Assembly (NCBI GenBank): GCA_017412115.1
Contig: JAFPYR010000069.1
Location: 1 to 64,000 of the forward strand
Direction: 5' to 3'
DNA: 64,000 bases
Source: Bacteroidales bacterium
GTDB taxonomy: Bacteria; Bacteroidota; Bacteroidia; Bacteroidales; UBA3824
A model generated the notes under the pieces. It did no database searches. It was not told the origin of the DNA and worked only from the letters and a program-made list of their open reading frames with translations. Below are positions 8,731 through 17,253 of this stretch, in pieces; the stretch's first letter is position 1, and each line of letters starts with the position of its first letter. The position numbers and the translations under genes are program-made.

Positions 8731-10722
8731 AGCATAACTATGCATACCGCCTAAAAAATAATTTACACCGAAATATGTCATCAACACTGTCAAAAAAGCC
8801 AAAATAAAGAAGCGTTGAAGTTTTTTATCGTTGCTGACAAACTTTAAATCAGTCTTATGAAATGGCAAAGCGTAAACCATAAACGTTATCAGCGCCCATG
8901 TTTCTTTCGGGTCCCAAGCCCAATAACGCCCCCAAGAAATATTTGCCCAAACAGCACCTAAAAAGATGCCGATACCAAGCAGAATTTCAGCAGGATAGAG
9001 CATTATAAGGCTTAAAACCGAGAGTTGCGTAAGTTTGTCTTTGTCCTTTATGAAAAGCGAAAAAACACCGCTAAAAAACGTGAACGCCAACAGCGAATAC
9101 GCAATCATAATTGTTGAAACGTGTGCGCTTAGAATCGGTGAATTAAGTACCGGCATAAGCGGAGTTATCTGCGGATTTCGCTGCGAAAGCCACGCCACCA
9201 AAAGCGTAAACCCGGAAATCAAAAATCCAAATGGCGTAAGTATTTTAATTTTGCTACCGAAAATAATCGCTAACACCATTATTACCAACGACATAAACAA
9301 CATCGTTTCGTAACCGTTGCCCATCGGAATCCGTCCCGAAACATACCAACGCAAAACATATCCGCAAAAATCAACAATCATTGACATTATCAGCAGAATT
9401 CTTAACACGCTAAACAATTTCGGCGGAAAGTTTTTGGTAACAATCATCACGAAAAACGCCAAAAATCCAATCGTCAAATTTACCATAAAAAGTATTTTTG
9501 CGAAGTTGAAAGCGTTGAAAATAATTTCAGCTTTAACCTTTGATTTTGAGAGCCTTGCGGTGGAATTTTCGGGCAGTTGTTCAAACAGCGTTCCGTTTGT
9601 TAACATGATAATAAGTCCCACTTTTTCGTCGGTTTCTTTTATCGCTTTTGAGATTTTGGAATTTTCGGTAAGGTTATGCTTATTAATCAACGCATTAAGA
9701 CGATAATCTTCACCGTCAAAAAGGTCGGCAAACGATACGAATTTCCCTTGAGCACCAAGTTCACGGCGCAAATTTTCGTCCTTGATGAGAATCATTTTTT
9801 CGTCTTTCCAGGCATCAGGACGGTAAAGCCAACCGCAAACAACTTGCTCAGGCGTTAAAGTATAATAATTCGGTTTGCCGTAAATTTTCGACACAAAATC
9901 CCTTGCCATCGTATTGAAGGGAGCGACTCGTCCGTTATAAACAATCTGTTTTTCAGAGACTTGCGCAGACTCTTGATTGCTTATTGTCGGCACTTTGTGG
10001 TTTTGCGCATTTGCGTTAATACCGATAATAAAAATCAGTAAAAACATTCCGCCTTTTTTCAGAGCCGGATGTTTCAAAAGTTTCAAGAAATCAGCTTTTT
10101 TTGAAAACAAAATCCACAATCCCGAAACCGCAAAAATCAAATATCCCAAATAAGTCAGGAAAATTCCGACGGGATCGTAATTGACAGACAAATAAGTTCC
10201 TAAACCGTCAGGGTCGTAACTCGTCTGATAAAAACGAAAACCGTTTTTTTTGCAAATATTGTTCATCGAAACCTCGGCTTTTTCACCCGCAACAGTCAAA
10301 AAACTGACATAATCCATCGGCATTTGAGTCCCTTGGTAATTAACGACTTTAAAACTGTCAAGGCGCATTTCAAAACCGAGTTGCGACTTAGACATATTCT
10401 CTTTGCTAACATAAAAATCTGCTGTTTCGCCTTTACGCAAATGCAAGATTCCTTCTTTACCGGAAATTCTCGTTATCAGCGCGCCTAACAAAATTATTAT
10501 CAGCGAAATATGAAATAACAACACCGGCAGTTTTTTCATAAGTTTTTTTACGAAAACTGCTAACGAGAATACCGCCAAGATACCCCACAAAACACAAAAC
10601 CACACAGAGTTATAAATGTTTTTATCTGCGGTTTCCTGACTAAAAAACGTTGCCACCGCCATAGCAACAAGCACAGCGGAAAAAACGAATAATATAGTTA
10701 TTTTTAAGATTCTGGATTTCAT
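8722..10722 (-). CDS. ccsBA: Fused cytochrome c maturation protein CcsBA (ResB-ResC)
   Basis: 666 residues. System II haem exporter and ligase, which moves haem across the inner membrane and attaches it to CxxCH motifs outside. The N-terminal ResB/CcsB part (about 1-200) has several membrane helices and a periplasmic loop. A periplasmic section follows with VYNGRVAPFNTMARDFV, typical of the Bacteroidetes fusion. The CcsA part (about 390-666) carries GNGYETMLF and the haem-binding WWD motif starting at W597 (WGRYWAWDPKETWAL), with histidines nearby. It directly follows three haem-protein or related genes, so its clients may be their products. It has its own promoter in the 59-bp gap. Confidence 0.9.
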   Translation of the reverse strand: MKSRILKITILFVFSAVLVAMAVATFFSQETADKNIYNSVWFCVLWGILAVFSLAVFVKKLMKKLPVLLFHISLIIILLGALITRISGKEGILHLRKGETADFYVSKENMSKSQLGFEMRLDSFKVVNYQGTQMPMDYVSFLTVAGEKAEVSMNNICKKNGFRFYQTSYDPDGLGTYLSVNYDPVGIFLTYLGYLIFAVSGLWILFSKKADFLKLLKHPALKKGGMFLLIFIIGINANAQNHKVPTISNQESAQVSEKQIVYNGRVAPFNTMARDFVSKIYGKPNYYTLTPEQVVCGWLYRPDAWKDEKMILIKDENLRRELGAQGKFVSFADLFDGEDYRLNALINKHNLTENSKISKAIKETDEKVGLIIMLTNGTLFEQLPENSTARLSKSKVKAEIIFNAFNFAKILFMVNLTIGFLAFFVMIVTKNFPPKLFSVLRILLIMSMIVDFCGYVLRWYVSGRIPMGNGYETMLFMSLVIMVLAIIFGSKIKILTPFGFLISGFTLLVAWLSQRNPQITPLMPVLNSPILSAHVSTIMIAYSLLAFTFFSGVFSLFIKDKDKLTQLSVLSLIMLYPAEILLGIGIFLGAVWANISWGRYWAWDPKETWALITFMVYALPFHKTDLKFVSNDKKLQRFFILAFLTVLMTYFGVNYFLGGMHSYANA

Positions 10723-10744
10723 TAATTTTTTTTGTTTCTAATCG

Positions 10745-10775
10745 CAAAATTAGCAATTATTTCTGAAATTTTCAA
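10745..10775 (-). promoter_or_regulatory. Internal promoter of ccsBA
   Basis: On the minus strand TTG (10775-10773), exactly 20 bp, then TAATTTTG (10752-10745), in the gap after the cytochrome lipoprotein gene. ccsBA can therefore be expressed without the upstream iron genes. Confidence 0.7.
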
Positions 10776-10781
10776 CACACA

Positions 10782-11513
10782 CTAATCCGCTTTCGCACCA
10801 CTCAAAATCCATTGGTCGATCCAATCTTTATCTGATTCAAGATCAAGTTTATCGGTGTGATTATGTTTTACTTCAGGAAAATCACCGTGCAATATTTTAT
10901 GAATAGTGCTGCGGGCTGTATCTCCCGGGGTAACGATATTAAAATCAGAACGTTTGGTAGATTGTATTCCAACTATCGCACTGTAACTTTTACCTTCCGT
11001 TAAAAATAATCCCGCCGCTGCATGGTCTGCCGACAGACCATGACATTTGGAACATTTCGGCGTAAAATAATTGTCTTGAATGAATGAATACATCCCAGCT
11101 TTTACTTCTCCAGCGTCCCAACGGATGGTGTCGGTGTTGTTTTTGTCCTCATCAGTAAGTTTTTTCTGACTTATTGTTAAAACACGTTGTCGAATACGAT
11201 TCAAAACTGTAATCTCCAAATAATTGACAGTCTGAGAAATTCCGCCTAACGTGATATGAATTTTGCCGCCTCCGTCTGAAATTATCTGTTTTGAAATTTC
11301 CGAATATTCTGCAATATCGTCTTTCGGATTTGTTTCATTAACAAAACCCGAAAGCGTAACGGAATAACCTTCAGGCCAACTATTCAAGCCGGTAATTGTA
11401 GCATCAACAGCCACTTTCAATCCTTCTTGATGATAAGTATATTTTTCCTCAATATCGCCATCATCACAAGCGGCAAACAAAAACGGAATTACTATCAAAA
11501 ATAACTTCTTCAT
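10782..11513 (-). CDS. Mono-haem c-type cytochrome lipoprotein
   Basis: 243 residues. The signal peptide has a lipobox ending at C16 (LFAAC). Residues about 25-115 form a beta-rich domain without a recognised family. The C-terminal cytochrome c-like domain has one haem site, C154-SK-C157-H158 (TPKCSKCHGL), and a later WIDQWILSGA helix typical of cytochrome c domains in Bacteroidetes. It is likely an outer-membrane or periplasmic electron carrier. It is the fifth gene of the iron/haem operon and lies just before ccsBA. Confidence 0.85.
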   Translation of the reverse strand: MKKLFLIVIPFLFAACDDGDIEEKYTYHQEGLKVAVDATITGLNSWPEGYSVTLSGFVNETNPKDDIAEYSEISKQIISDGGGKIHITLGGISQTVNYLEITVLNRIRQRVLTISQKKLTDEDKNNTDTIRWDAGEVKAGMYSFIQDNYFTPKCSKCHGLSADHAAAGLFLTEGKSYSAIVGIQSTKRSDFNIVTPGDTARSTIHKILHGDFPEVKHNHTDKLDLESDKDWIDQWILSGAKAD

Positions 11514-11530
11514 AATTTTCTTTTTTTTTT

Positions 11531-11607
11531 AATTGACAATTGATAATTGACAATTGACAATTATCTGCATCGCCCAATTGTCAACTGTCAATTGTTAATT
11601 GTCAATT
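11531..11607. repeat. AATTGAC heptamer array folding into a long hairpin
   Basis: Left arm 11531-11562 and right arm 11576-11607 are complementary at about 29 of 32 positions, around a 13-base loop. The units are AATTGAC/GTCAATT. The array begins directly after the stop codon (11609-11611) of the porin gene on the minus strand. Confidence 0.88.
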
Positions 11608-11608
11608 A

Positions 11609-12823
11609 TTAAAACGCATATTGTAACATCACGGTTGCTGAATGAGTAGCAAGTCCGAGGTCATCGTTGTCACGGTCAAGCTGTGTAGCGTGTCCGGTAC
11701 GACCCATATTTTGATACATCACTTGAAGTTTCAAATTTGTATCTTTTATGAAATAGTTGAAACCAACTGCCGGCATATTGATTAAACCGTCTTTGTCAGT
11801 AGCATTTCTATCCATAACATCGTAACGTACAGCTACTTGCCATTGAGGTGCAACAAAATATCCGGCTTGAATATATGCTCCCCAATAGTTGAATGTATCA
11901 TCAATTTTCTGTCTATCGGTAAAACCGATATGCATCATATAAGCCTCGGCTGCAATATATAATTTGTTTTTCATGTAAGCAAACTCAAAACCGTAACGAG
12001 AATCGTTTGTAGATTCGCTTTGAGCCTCAACATTTACGTTGGCTGACAATGCAAACATAAGTTTTTCATCGTTAAGATTGTTAGGATTGCCCTGACTTGT
12101 AGGCATATAACCAAATGGCATTACGGCAATTCTTCCCGCATAAAACAATGACGGCAAGCCTTTGATGTCATCGCTCAAAGTTTTTGTAGCGGTATTAACA
12201 CCTGAGCCTGTCCCGTTGAAAATTCCGGCTTCGTAACTGAATTTTTGGTTGGCAACCAATCCGTGAGCCATTACTCCAAGGTCAAAACCTGTTCCTATTG
12301 TAGGATTTACTGCATTTAAAACATGAGGCATAATCACGTTAGAAGTAAGCGAAGTCGGAACTGACGGCAACAATGTTTCGCCCAATGTTGTAAGATATGC
12401 GTGGGTATACGGTGTCTTGAATTTTCCAACTCTAAAAGCGAGTGCATTGTTTGCCTTTACGTCAAACCATGCTTGTTGCAAAATTGCACCGCCCGATGCT
12501 GCTGCATTAATACAAAGGTTAAACGAAATTCTATCATAAACTTTTCCCGTAAAACCGAGAATTGCGTATGGTATTGCAAAACCTGAGTTCATTACATTAT
12601 CTTGATTATAAGCTTTGTCCAAACCCTCATCGTCGTACCAATTATATTTTCCTGCGGTCTGAATCAAGGTGTAAGGCTTGAAAACGAAATCGCCTTTTTG
12701 TGATTTTATCGAAAAACCCTCTCTTCCGGCAAGCGACACAACGCCGTTGTCGGTATCTTCTGTCTGCGCTGATACTGAAAGTGTTACAGCTGATAATATT
12801 GATGCTAAAATTAATTTTTTCAT
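11609..12823 (-). CDS. OprP/OprO-like outer-membrane porin
   Basis: 404 residues. The signal peptide ends VSVSAQ. The mature protein has alternating amphipathic strands and aromatic girdle residues, ending in the outer-membrane insertion signal VMLQYAF (terminal Phe). Segments such as ISFNLCINAA, AFRVGKFKTPYTHAYL and QVAVRYDVMDRNATD resemble phosphate-selective porins O/P. The substrate is unknown; the neighbours suggest iron or small-ligand passage. It sits between the di-haem oxidoreductase gene and the cytochrome lipoprotein gene, same strand. Confidence 0.82.
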   Translation of the reverse strand: MKKLILASILSAVTLSVSAQTEDTDNGVVSLAGREGFSIKSQKGDFVFKPYTLIQTAGKYNWYDDEGLDKAYNQDNVMNSGFAIPYAILGFTGKVYDRISFNLCINAAASGGAILQQAWFDVKANNALAFRVGKFKTPYTHAYLTTLGETLLPSVPTSLTSNVIMPHVLNAVNPTIGTGFDLGVMAHGLVANQKFSYEAGIFNGTGSGVNTATKTLSDDIKGLPSLFYAGRIAVMPFGYMPTSQGNPNNLNDEKLMFALSANVNVEAQSESTNDSRYGFEFAYMKNKLYIAAEAYMMHIGFTDRQKIDDTFNYWGAYIQAGYFVAPQWQVAVRYDVMDRNATDKDGLINMPAVGFNYFIKDTNLKLQVMYQNMGRTGHATQLDRDNDDLGLATHSATVMLQYAF

Positions 12824-12841
12824 GTTTCTTTGTTTTTTTTT

Positions 12842-12870
12842 GTTCCCTTTTATAAAAGGGAACCGGAAAA
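12842..12870. repeat. Second copy of the GTTCCC hairpin element
   Basis: A 10-bp stem (12842-12851 with 12854-12863) followed by CGGAAAA. It matches the reverse complement of 4386-4414 at 27 of 29 positions; the two differences are the loop bases. It lies between two genes of the iron operon. Confidence 0.8.
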
Positions 12871-12911
12871 TTTTTATATTCGGCTCACTCTCGTTCGCCG
12901 GATTTCAATTG

Positions 12912-14351
12912 TTATAATGATTCCAAAAATGTTATAAGTGCCTCTCTGTCTTCTTTATTCATCTTGGCGAAAAGATTTTTAGAGGCTTCTCCTTCGCCGC
13001 CGTGCCACATGATGGCCTCTACAAGGTTTCTTGCGCGTCCGTCATGGAGAAAATATGTATGGCCGTTAACAATTTTTTGAAGACCAATACCCCAAAGCGG
13101 AGTTGTACGCCACTCGTTTCCACGGGCTAAACCGCTGACATAATTATCGTTAAGACCAACACCCATAATCTCGCTGCCCATATCATGAAGCAAATAATCA
13201 GAATATGGATGAATAGTCTGACCACCAAGCCATGGCAATCGTGTACCGTTAAGAAGTACAGAACCTTGCGGCTGTGTATGAAGTGTTGTAACATGACACA
13301 AATGACAGCCCGCCTGATAAAACATCTGTTCTCCACGTTTTACTTTTGGGTCATTGACATTTCTACGAGCCGGAACTCCAAGACTTTGCATGTAAAGGTC
13401 AACGTCTTCCATTTGATCTGAAGTTACATCAAGTTGTTTATAAGTCAGTCCCATTTGACTTGAGGCTTGCTCCATTTGAGCTTGTCCTTCACAAATTTCT
13501 TCAGGGAAACGGCTGTTTGTAGAACCCATATCAGAAGAAAAACCAAGTTCCACGGTAAGGTCAGCATGTTGAGCCTTGTTGCCGGAGAGTCCGAGCTGAA
13601 GCACTCCACGCTCTTTTATATAGTTGGCACGTCCCGAAATTCCGTATTCAGGATAGTTGCTCTGTTTTGCCAATTGTTCAATTTCGTTGCGATCGATAGC
13701 CATCATTTGTCCCATTCCGACATGTCGAAGCGGAATTCTTACCGTACAAAATAGATCTTCGGGAGCAATTGAATCGGCATACCATTCGGTAATAGTGTAA
13801 TTGGGTTTAGCAAGTTCGTATTTTTCACCGTCGGGAAATTCAAAAGTCTGAAAATCATATTTTACTTTCAACTTACCTTCGGGTTTAACACCGATAATAG
13901 CATTGTCGTGAACCACACGACCGTAATCTTGAAAAAAAGCACCGTTTTTTCTTGTAATATAAATCAACAAGGATGAAAAACCAAAATCACCGCTACCGCC
14001 GTTTGACCAAAGTGTCGGCTCGGTGCGTCCGGCATTACGGTGGCAACTTCCGCAAGAATATCCGGCATAAACAGGTCCTAAACCACCTTGACTTTGAGAA
14101 GTGCCGAGCGGATCATCGTAAAGTTTGTCACCATTATTGAATCTTGAAGTATATTTTCCACTTACCCAACCAGCATCAGTATCAAAGGCGTATGACGATG
14201 ACAAAAATACCGTTGAGGTGCCCGCTGAAAGTGCGTAGCCCTCAGGTATTGTAATTTCGTCAACCTCAATACCGTCTTCGTTGTCGCATGCAGAAAACAT
14301 CAACATCCCGACACAATAGATAATAAAAAAGATTTGTTTGTTTAATTTCAT
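12912..14351 (-). CDS. Di-haem oxidoreductase/putative peroxidase (COG3488 'thiol oxidoreductase') lipoprotein
   Basis: 479 residues. Lipobox ends at C22 (FSAC). Two c-type haem sites are visible: C100-GS-C103-H104 and C349-HL-C352-H353. The family, distantly related to MauG and cytochrome c peroxidases, commonly accompanies imelysin genes in iron-uptake loci. The C-terminus (TPLWGIGLQ ... FLHDGRARNLVEAIMWHGGEG) is typical of COG3488. It probably oxidises or reduces an iron complex or an acceptor in the periplasm; that role is an inference from context. It needs haem attachment, for which ccsBA lies downstream. Confidence 0.87.
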   Translation of the reverse strand: MKLNKQIFFIIYCVGMLMFSACDNEDGIEVDEITIPEGYALSAGTSTVFLSSSYAFDTDAGWVSGKYTSRFNNGDKLYDDPLGTSQSQGGLGPVYAGYSCGSCHRNAGRTEPTLWSNGGSGDFGFSSLLIYITRKNGAFFQDYGRVVHDNAIIGVKPEGKLKVKYDFQTFEFPDGEKYELAKPNYTITEWYADSIAPEDLFCTVRIPLRHVGMGQMMAIDRNEIEQLAKQSNYPEYGISGRANYIKERGVLQLGLSGNKAQHADLTVELGFSSDMGSTNSRFPEEICEGQAQMEQASSQMGLTYKQLDVTSDQMEDVDLYMQSLGVPARRNVNDPKVKRGEQMFYQAGCHLCHVTTLHTQPQGSVLLNGTRLPWLGGQTIHPYSDYLLHDMGSEIMGVGLNDNYVSGLARGNEWRTTPLWGIGLQKIVNGHTYFLHDGRARNLVEAIMWHGGEGEASKNLFAKMNKEDREALITFLESL

Positions 14352-14439
14352 TTTTTCCTTTTACAATAAAACACGAAAAACGGAGAGAGCCTCTGCCCTC
14401 TTCCGTTAATTATTTTTCTTTAGGATTGACACTAAAATT

Positions 14440-15627
14440 TTAGTGAATAGTTCTTGCTTTTCCGTCTTTGAAAATCAAATATTCCAAAGTGTGGAAACCG
14501 CGAAGATTTTGTGCTGAGGCAATATCCTGAGCGTGTTTGGTACCGTCCTCACCTTCGGGAATTTCCTCATAATCGCCAGACCATTCAAGTTCACCCCAAG
14601 ACTGAGTATTGAAAATTGTTACAATACCGCTTAGGTCAAGAGGCCAAGAGTCCATGTTAGGATCAAGACCTTTGTCAGCAACAGGTCCGAAAAGGAACGC
14701 TTCTGAACTTTCCCAAGGAGTACGGGCTGCAACCCAAGCATCAGCACATTTTGAAAATCCATCATTTGACGGATTCTTTTCAAAGGCTACAACAGCATCA
14801 TAAAGATCGGTATTTCTGTCTTTCAAAGATTTGTATGTCGGCAATACTACATTATTAACATACTGAGAAAGAACTGCATCCCAATCATAATCAGCAAGAT
14901 TATCATCAATAAATGTCTTGAGTTCTTTATCTAAAACGTCACGCAAATCAGCGCATTTTACAATGGCTGTTTGAGCCTCTTTGCTTCCGAGATTGTTACG
15001 GAAAGGCTGCGGAATTGACATAATAGCATCTTGTGCATCTTTGATTGCAGCAATTACCTTAGCATCGAGTTCAGCATTTTTACCATTAATTACTTTTGAA
15101 ATAGAATTTGCGTTAATAGTACCGTCAAGCGAACCGTAATAAGCATTTTTTACAGAAGTGATGTTGTTAGTAAAGTCAACACGCGAATGCCATGAAAACC
15201 AAGATTCTACTTGAAGAACCGCATTAACAGGGTCAGTTGCAAAAAGTTCTACCGGGCTACCGATTTTTGTATCGCTGACCTCGTTAGCGATGTCAATGCA
15301 ACCGTCAATGATTTGTTCAACGCAATCTTTTGAAGATTTGAAACCTGCGCCCTCATGAGAAAGGAAACGTTTTGCATAACTCTCGCCGCCTTCGTAACTG
15401 TCATTCCAATAAGCGTAAAGATTATCGGAATCGGTTTTCAAAAGGGTCGCAACTGTACGCATATAGTTGCCCCATTGTTTTGCGTATGCTGAATTGTACT
15501 CTGTATCAATAGCTACTGAATCAGCCATTTCCACTAATTTGTCTTCTTCTTTGTCCTTGTCACAAGAAGTGAATGTTGCTGCTGAAAAGGCAATCAAGCC
15601 CGCAGCGATAAAAACTCTTTTCTTCAT
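14440..15627 (-). CDS. Imelysin-family (M75/IrpA-like) lipoprotein
   Basis: 395 residues. Lipobox FTSC, followed by an acidic linker. The imelysin hallmarks are present: the GxHxxE motif as GFHTLE (G377, H379, E382) and the upstream ARTPWESSEAFLFGP segment. Imelysin proteins (insulin-cleaving membrane protease ICMP, IrpA, Algp7-type EfeO) are linked to iron uptake; protease activity is doubtful for most members. It is encoded between an outer-membrane barrel gene and the di-haem oxidoreductase gene, a known gene partnership. The GxHxxE site is the likely metal-binding site. Confidence 0.88.
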   Translation of the reverse strand: MKKRVFIAAGLIAFSAATFTSCDKDKEEDKLVEMADSVAIDTEYNSAYAKQWGNYMRTVATLLKTDSDNLYAYWNDSYEGGESYAKRFLSHEGAGFKSSKDCVEQIIDGCIDIANEVSDTKIGSPVELFATDPVNAVLQVESWFSWHSRVDFTNNITSVKNAYYGSLDGTINANSISKVINGKNAELDAKVIAAIKDAQDAIMSIPQPFRNNLGSKEAQTAIVKCADLRDVLDKELKTFIDDNLADYDWDAVLSQYVNNVVLPTYKSLKDRNTDLYDAVVAFEKNPSNDGFSKCADAWVAARTPWESSEAFLFGPVADKGLDPNMDSWPLDLSGIVTIFNTQSWGELEWSGDYEEIPEGEDGTKHAQDIASAQNLRGFHTLEYLIFKDGKARTIH

Positions 15628-15648
15628 CGTTTTTTTTATGTTATTTTT

Positions 15649-15695
15649 AATTATGAATAACTAATTATGAATTATGCATTATGAATTATGCATTA
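15649..15695. repeat. ATTATGA/ATTATGC heptamer array
   Basis: About five heptamer units, with one broken by AACTA. The array touches the stop codon (15693-15695) of the upstream barrel gene and ends 22 bp before the imelysin start. Confidence 0.8.
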
Positions 15696-17009
15696 TTTTT
15701 GACAAAACCAACCGATATATCCGATTGAAATACAAAATTCGTTTTCGTTGTTGTAATTGGTTTTGGTGTTTTGGAACATCTCATTTGTACCGATTCTGCG
15801 ACAAGTGTAATCCGCTTTGATAACAAGATTCGGCAAAGCGAAATAGTTAAGACCGAAAGTCCAATAACTAACCTGACAACGGTCGTCCATAAGTTGCAGA
15901 TTTACACCTTTTTCCTGAGGATTGTAATACTCGTAATGAGCAAACGGATAAAGTACAGGGAATTTGTCGCCTCCGTGGAAAACGTTTTTCAAATTAACAC
16001 CGAGTTCAAAATTGTAGTTCAAAGCTTTTTCAGCAACATTAGTTGTACGACTATAACCCGATTTTGAACTATAAGTACGGATAACCTTGTCCACCGCCTC
16101 AACATCCGTCAAACCGCCCTGCAAAAAGTTTCCGCGAAATGTAATATAATCGTTTTTGTATTGTGCATCAAACGAATAGATAGAAATATTAATCGGGTCG
16201 TAAGTATCAAAAGTAGCCAAACGGTCAGAATTTTTGCCAGCATCATAACAATAATACATCGAATATCCAAGTCTTAAACCTTTAATTCCTTTGTAGTCGA
16301 GTCTGAAAGTATAGGCAGGTGAAGTAAAATTGTCAGCCTCAAAAAATCCTTGCTTGCCGCCTTTAATCCAATTATAACGGCTGAAACCGAGCGGATTTTG
16401 ACCGGCAACAACTTGCGCTTGATATTCAAATTTAGAAAAGTTGGAACCGAATTTACCGAAAAATTCCAAACCTGTTTCGTGCCAAGTACATGGCATTATG
16501 GTAGTTGCACCTTCGGGACGGAAAGTCGTAAAAAAGTTTATCGGTTCGTGATGAGTGTTTGTCAGACCAACGGGCAAAATAAGATGTCCGACTTTAACGT
16601 TAAACTCTTTTATGAATTTTCTTGTGATGTGAAATTGTTCGAGTGCAACCTCACCGCCTTTTTCGATTTCGGTTTCATACTCGCCGTTTTCGCTGCCCGA
16701 ACCGGCTTCAAGTTCCATTGCCATACCTGTACCGCCGGCTTCAAACTCGATTTCAGCACCGAGAATCCATTTGTCGGAAAACTTATAATCAAAAGCTAAA
16801 ATAAATCTCGGCAAAGAAATATCTGCGTGATTGATTTCAGAATTTCCGGTTGTAGAACCGCTCCAACGGTTAAGACCGTAATTTTTCCATGAAGCAAGCA
16901 TTTCGCCGTAGCCGCCAAAACGAAATTTTTGATAAGTAGTGTCGTCTTGTGCATTAACACTAACATTAACCATTAACAAAACTGATAATAATAACAAAAA
17001 ATGTTTCAT
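15693..17009 (-). CDS. Outer-membrane beta-barrel protein, first gene of the iron/haem operon
   Basis: 438 residues from the ATG at 17009, which begins a signal peptide (MKHFLLLLSV ... VNAQ); the open frame reaches 9 codons further. Many alternating strands (KFRFGGYGEMLASW, WILGAEIEFEAGG, NVKVGHLILPVGLTN, KGLRLGYSMYYCYD) point to a porin-like barrel. No closer family assigned. Possible substrates are iron chelates, given imelysin and the di-haem protein behind it. Its promoter region carries two dyads (17062-17083, 17096-17115) matching one upstream of pflB. Confidence 0.78.
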   Translation of the reverse strand: MKHFLLLLSVLLMVNVSVNAQDDTTYQKFRFGGYGEMLASWKNYGLNRWSGSTTGNSEINHADISLPRFILAFDYKFSDKWILGAEIEFEAGGTGMAMELEAGSGSENGEYETEIEKGGEVALEQFHITRKFIKEFNVKVGHLILPVGLTNTHHEPINFFTTFRPEGATTIMPCTWHETGLEFFGKFGSNFSKFEYQAQVVAGQNPLGFSRYNWIKGGKQGFFEADNFTSPAYTFRLDYKGIKGLRLGYSMYYCYDAGKNSDRLATFDTYDPINISIYSFDAQYKNDYITFRGNFLQGGLTDVEAVDKVIRTYSSKSGYSRTTNVAEKALNYNFELGVNLKNVFHGGDKFPVLYPFAHYEYYNPQEKGVNLQLMDDRCQVSYWTFGLNYFALPNLVIKADYTCRRIGTNEMFQNTKTNYNNENEFCISIGYIGWFCQK

Positions 17010-17033
17010 TTTCTCTCTATTTTTTTTTCGGCA

Positions 17034-17064
17034 CAAAATTAGAGAGGTCTTTTTTCATGGGAAA
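17034..17064 (-). promoter_or_regulatory. Promoter of the iron/haem operon with a poor -33 element
   Basis: On the minus strand TAATTTTG at 17041-17034 is a consensus -7 box. At the -33 position (17064-17062) there is TTT instead of TTG, which suggests that an activator is needed. The -33 position overlaps the edge of the dyad at 17062-17083. Confidence 0.65.
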
Positions 17065-17115
17065 TACCTAAAATTAGGTATTTTTTAGGTAAAAAAATAC
17101 TCAAATTTAAGTATT
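17062..17115 (-). promoter_or_regulatory. Tandem dyad operators AATACY-N8-RGTATT
   Basis: Dyad 1 is a perfect 22-bp palindrome at 17062-17083. Dyad 2 at 17096-17115 has AATACT and AGTATT arms around 8 bp. Their centres are 33 bp apart, about three helical turns, so a protein would bind on the same face. The centre of dyad 1 is 35 bp from the centre of the -7 box, near -42 if the -7 box is centred at -7. The same dyad and distance occur before pflB. Confidence 0.7.
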
Positions 17116-17219
17116 TTATGCAAAATTCCTTAACATTTTCTAACACATTTAACGCACTTTTTTAGTCTTAATAAGAACCTCAAAGAAAAAAACTTTTTTC
17201 CCGATAACATTTTTTTGTT

Positions 17220-17227
17220 TAATTTTG
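17220..17227 (+). promoter_or_regulatory. -7 box of the Nudix-trmH-aminotransferase operon
   Basis: TAATTTTG 27 bp before the ATG. The -33 position shows only TTT at 17197-17199 (20-bp spacer). Confidence 0.5.
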
Positions 17228-17253
17228 CAGTTGAACCACAACCGCAAAAAAAA

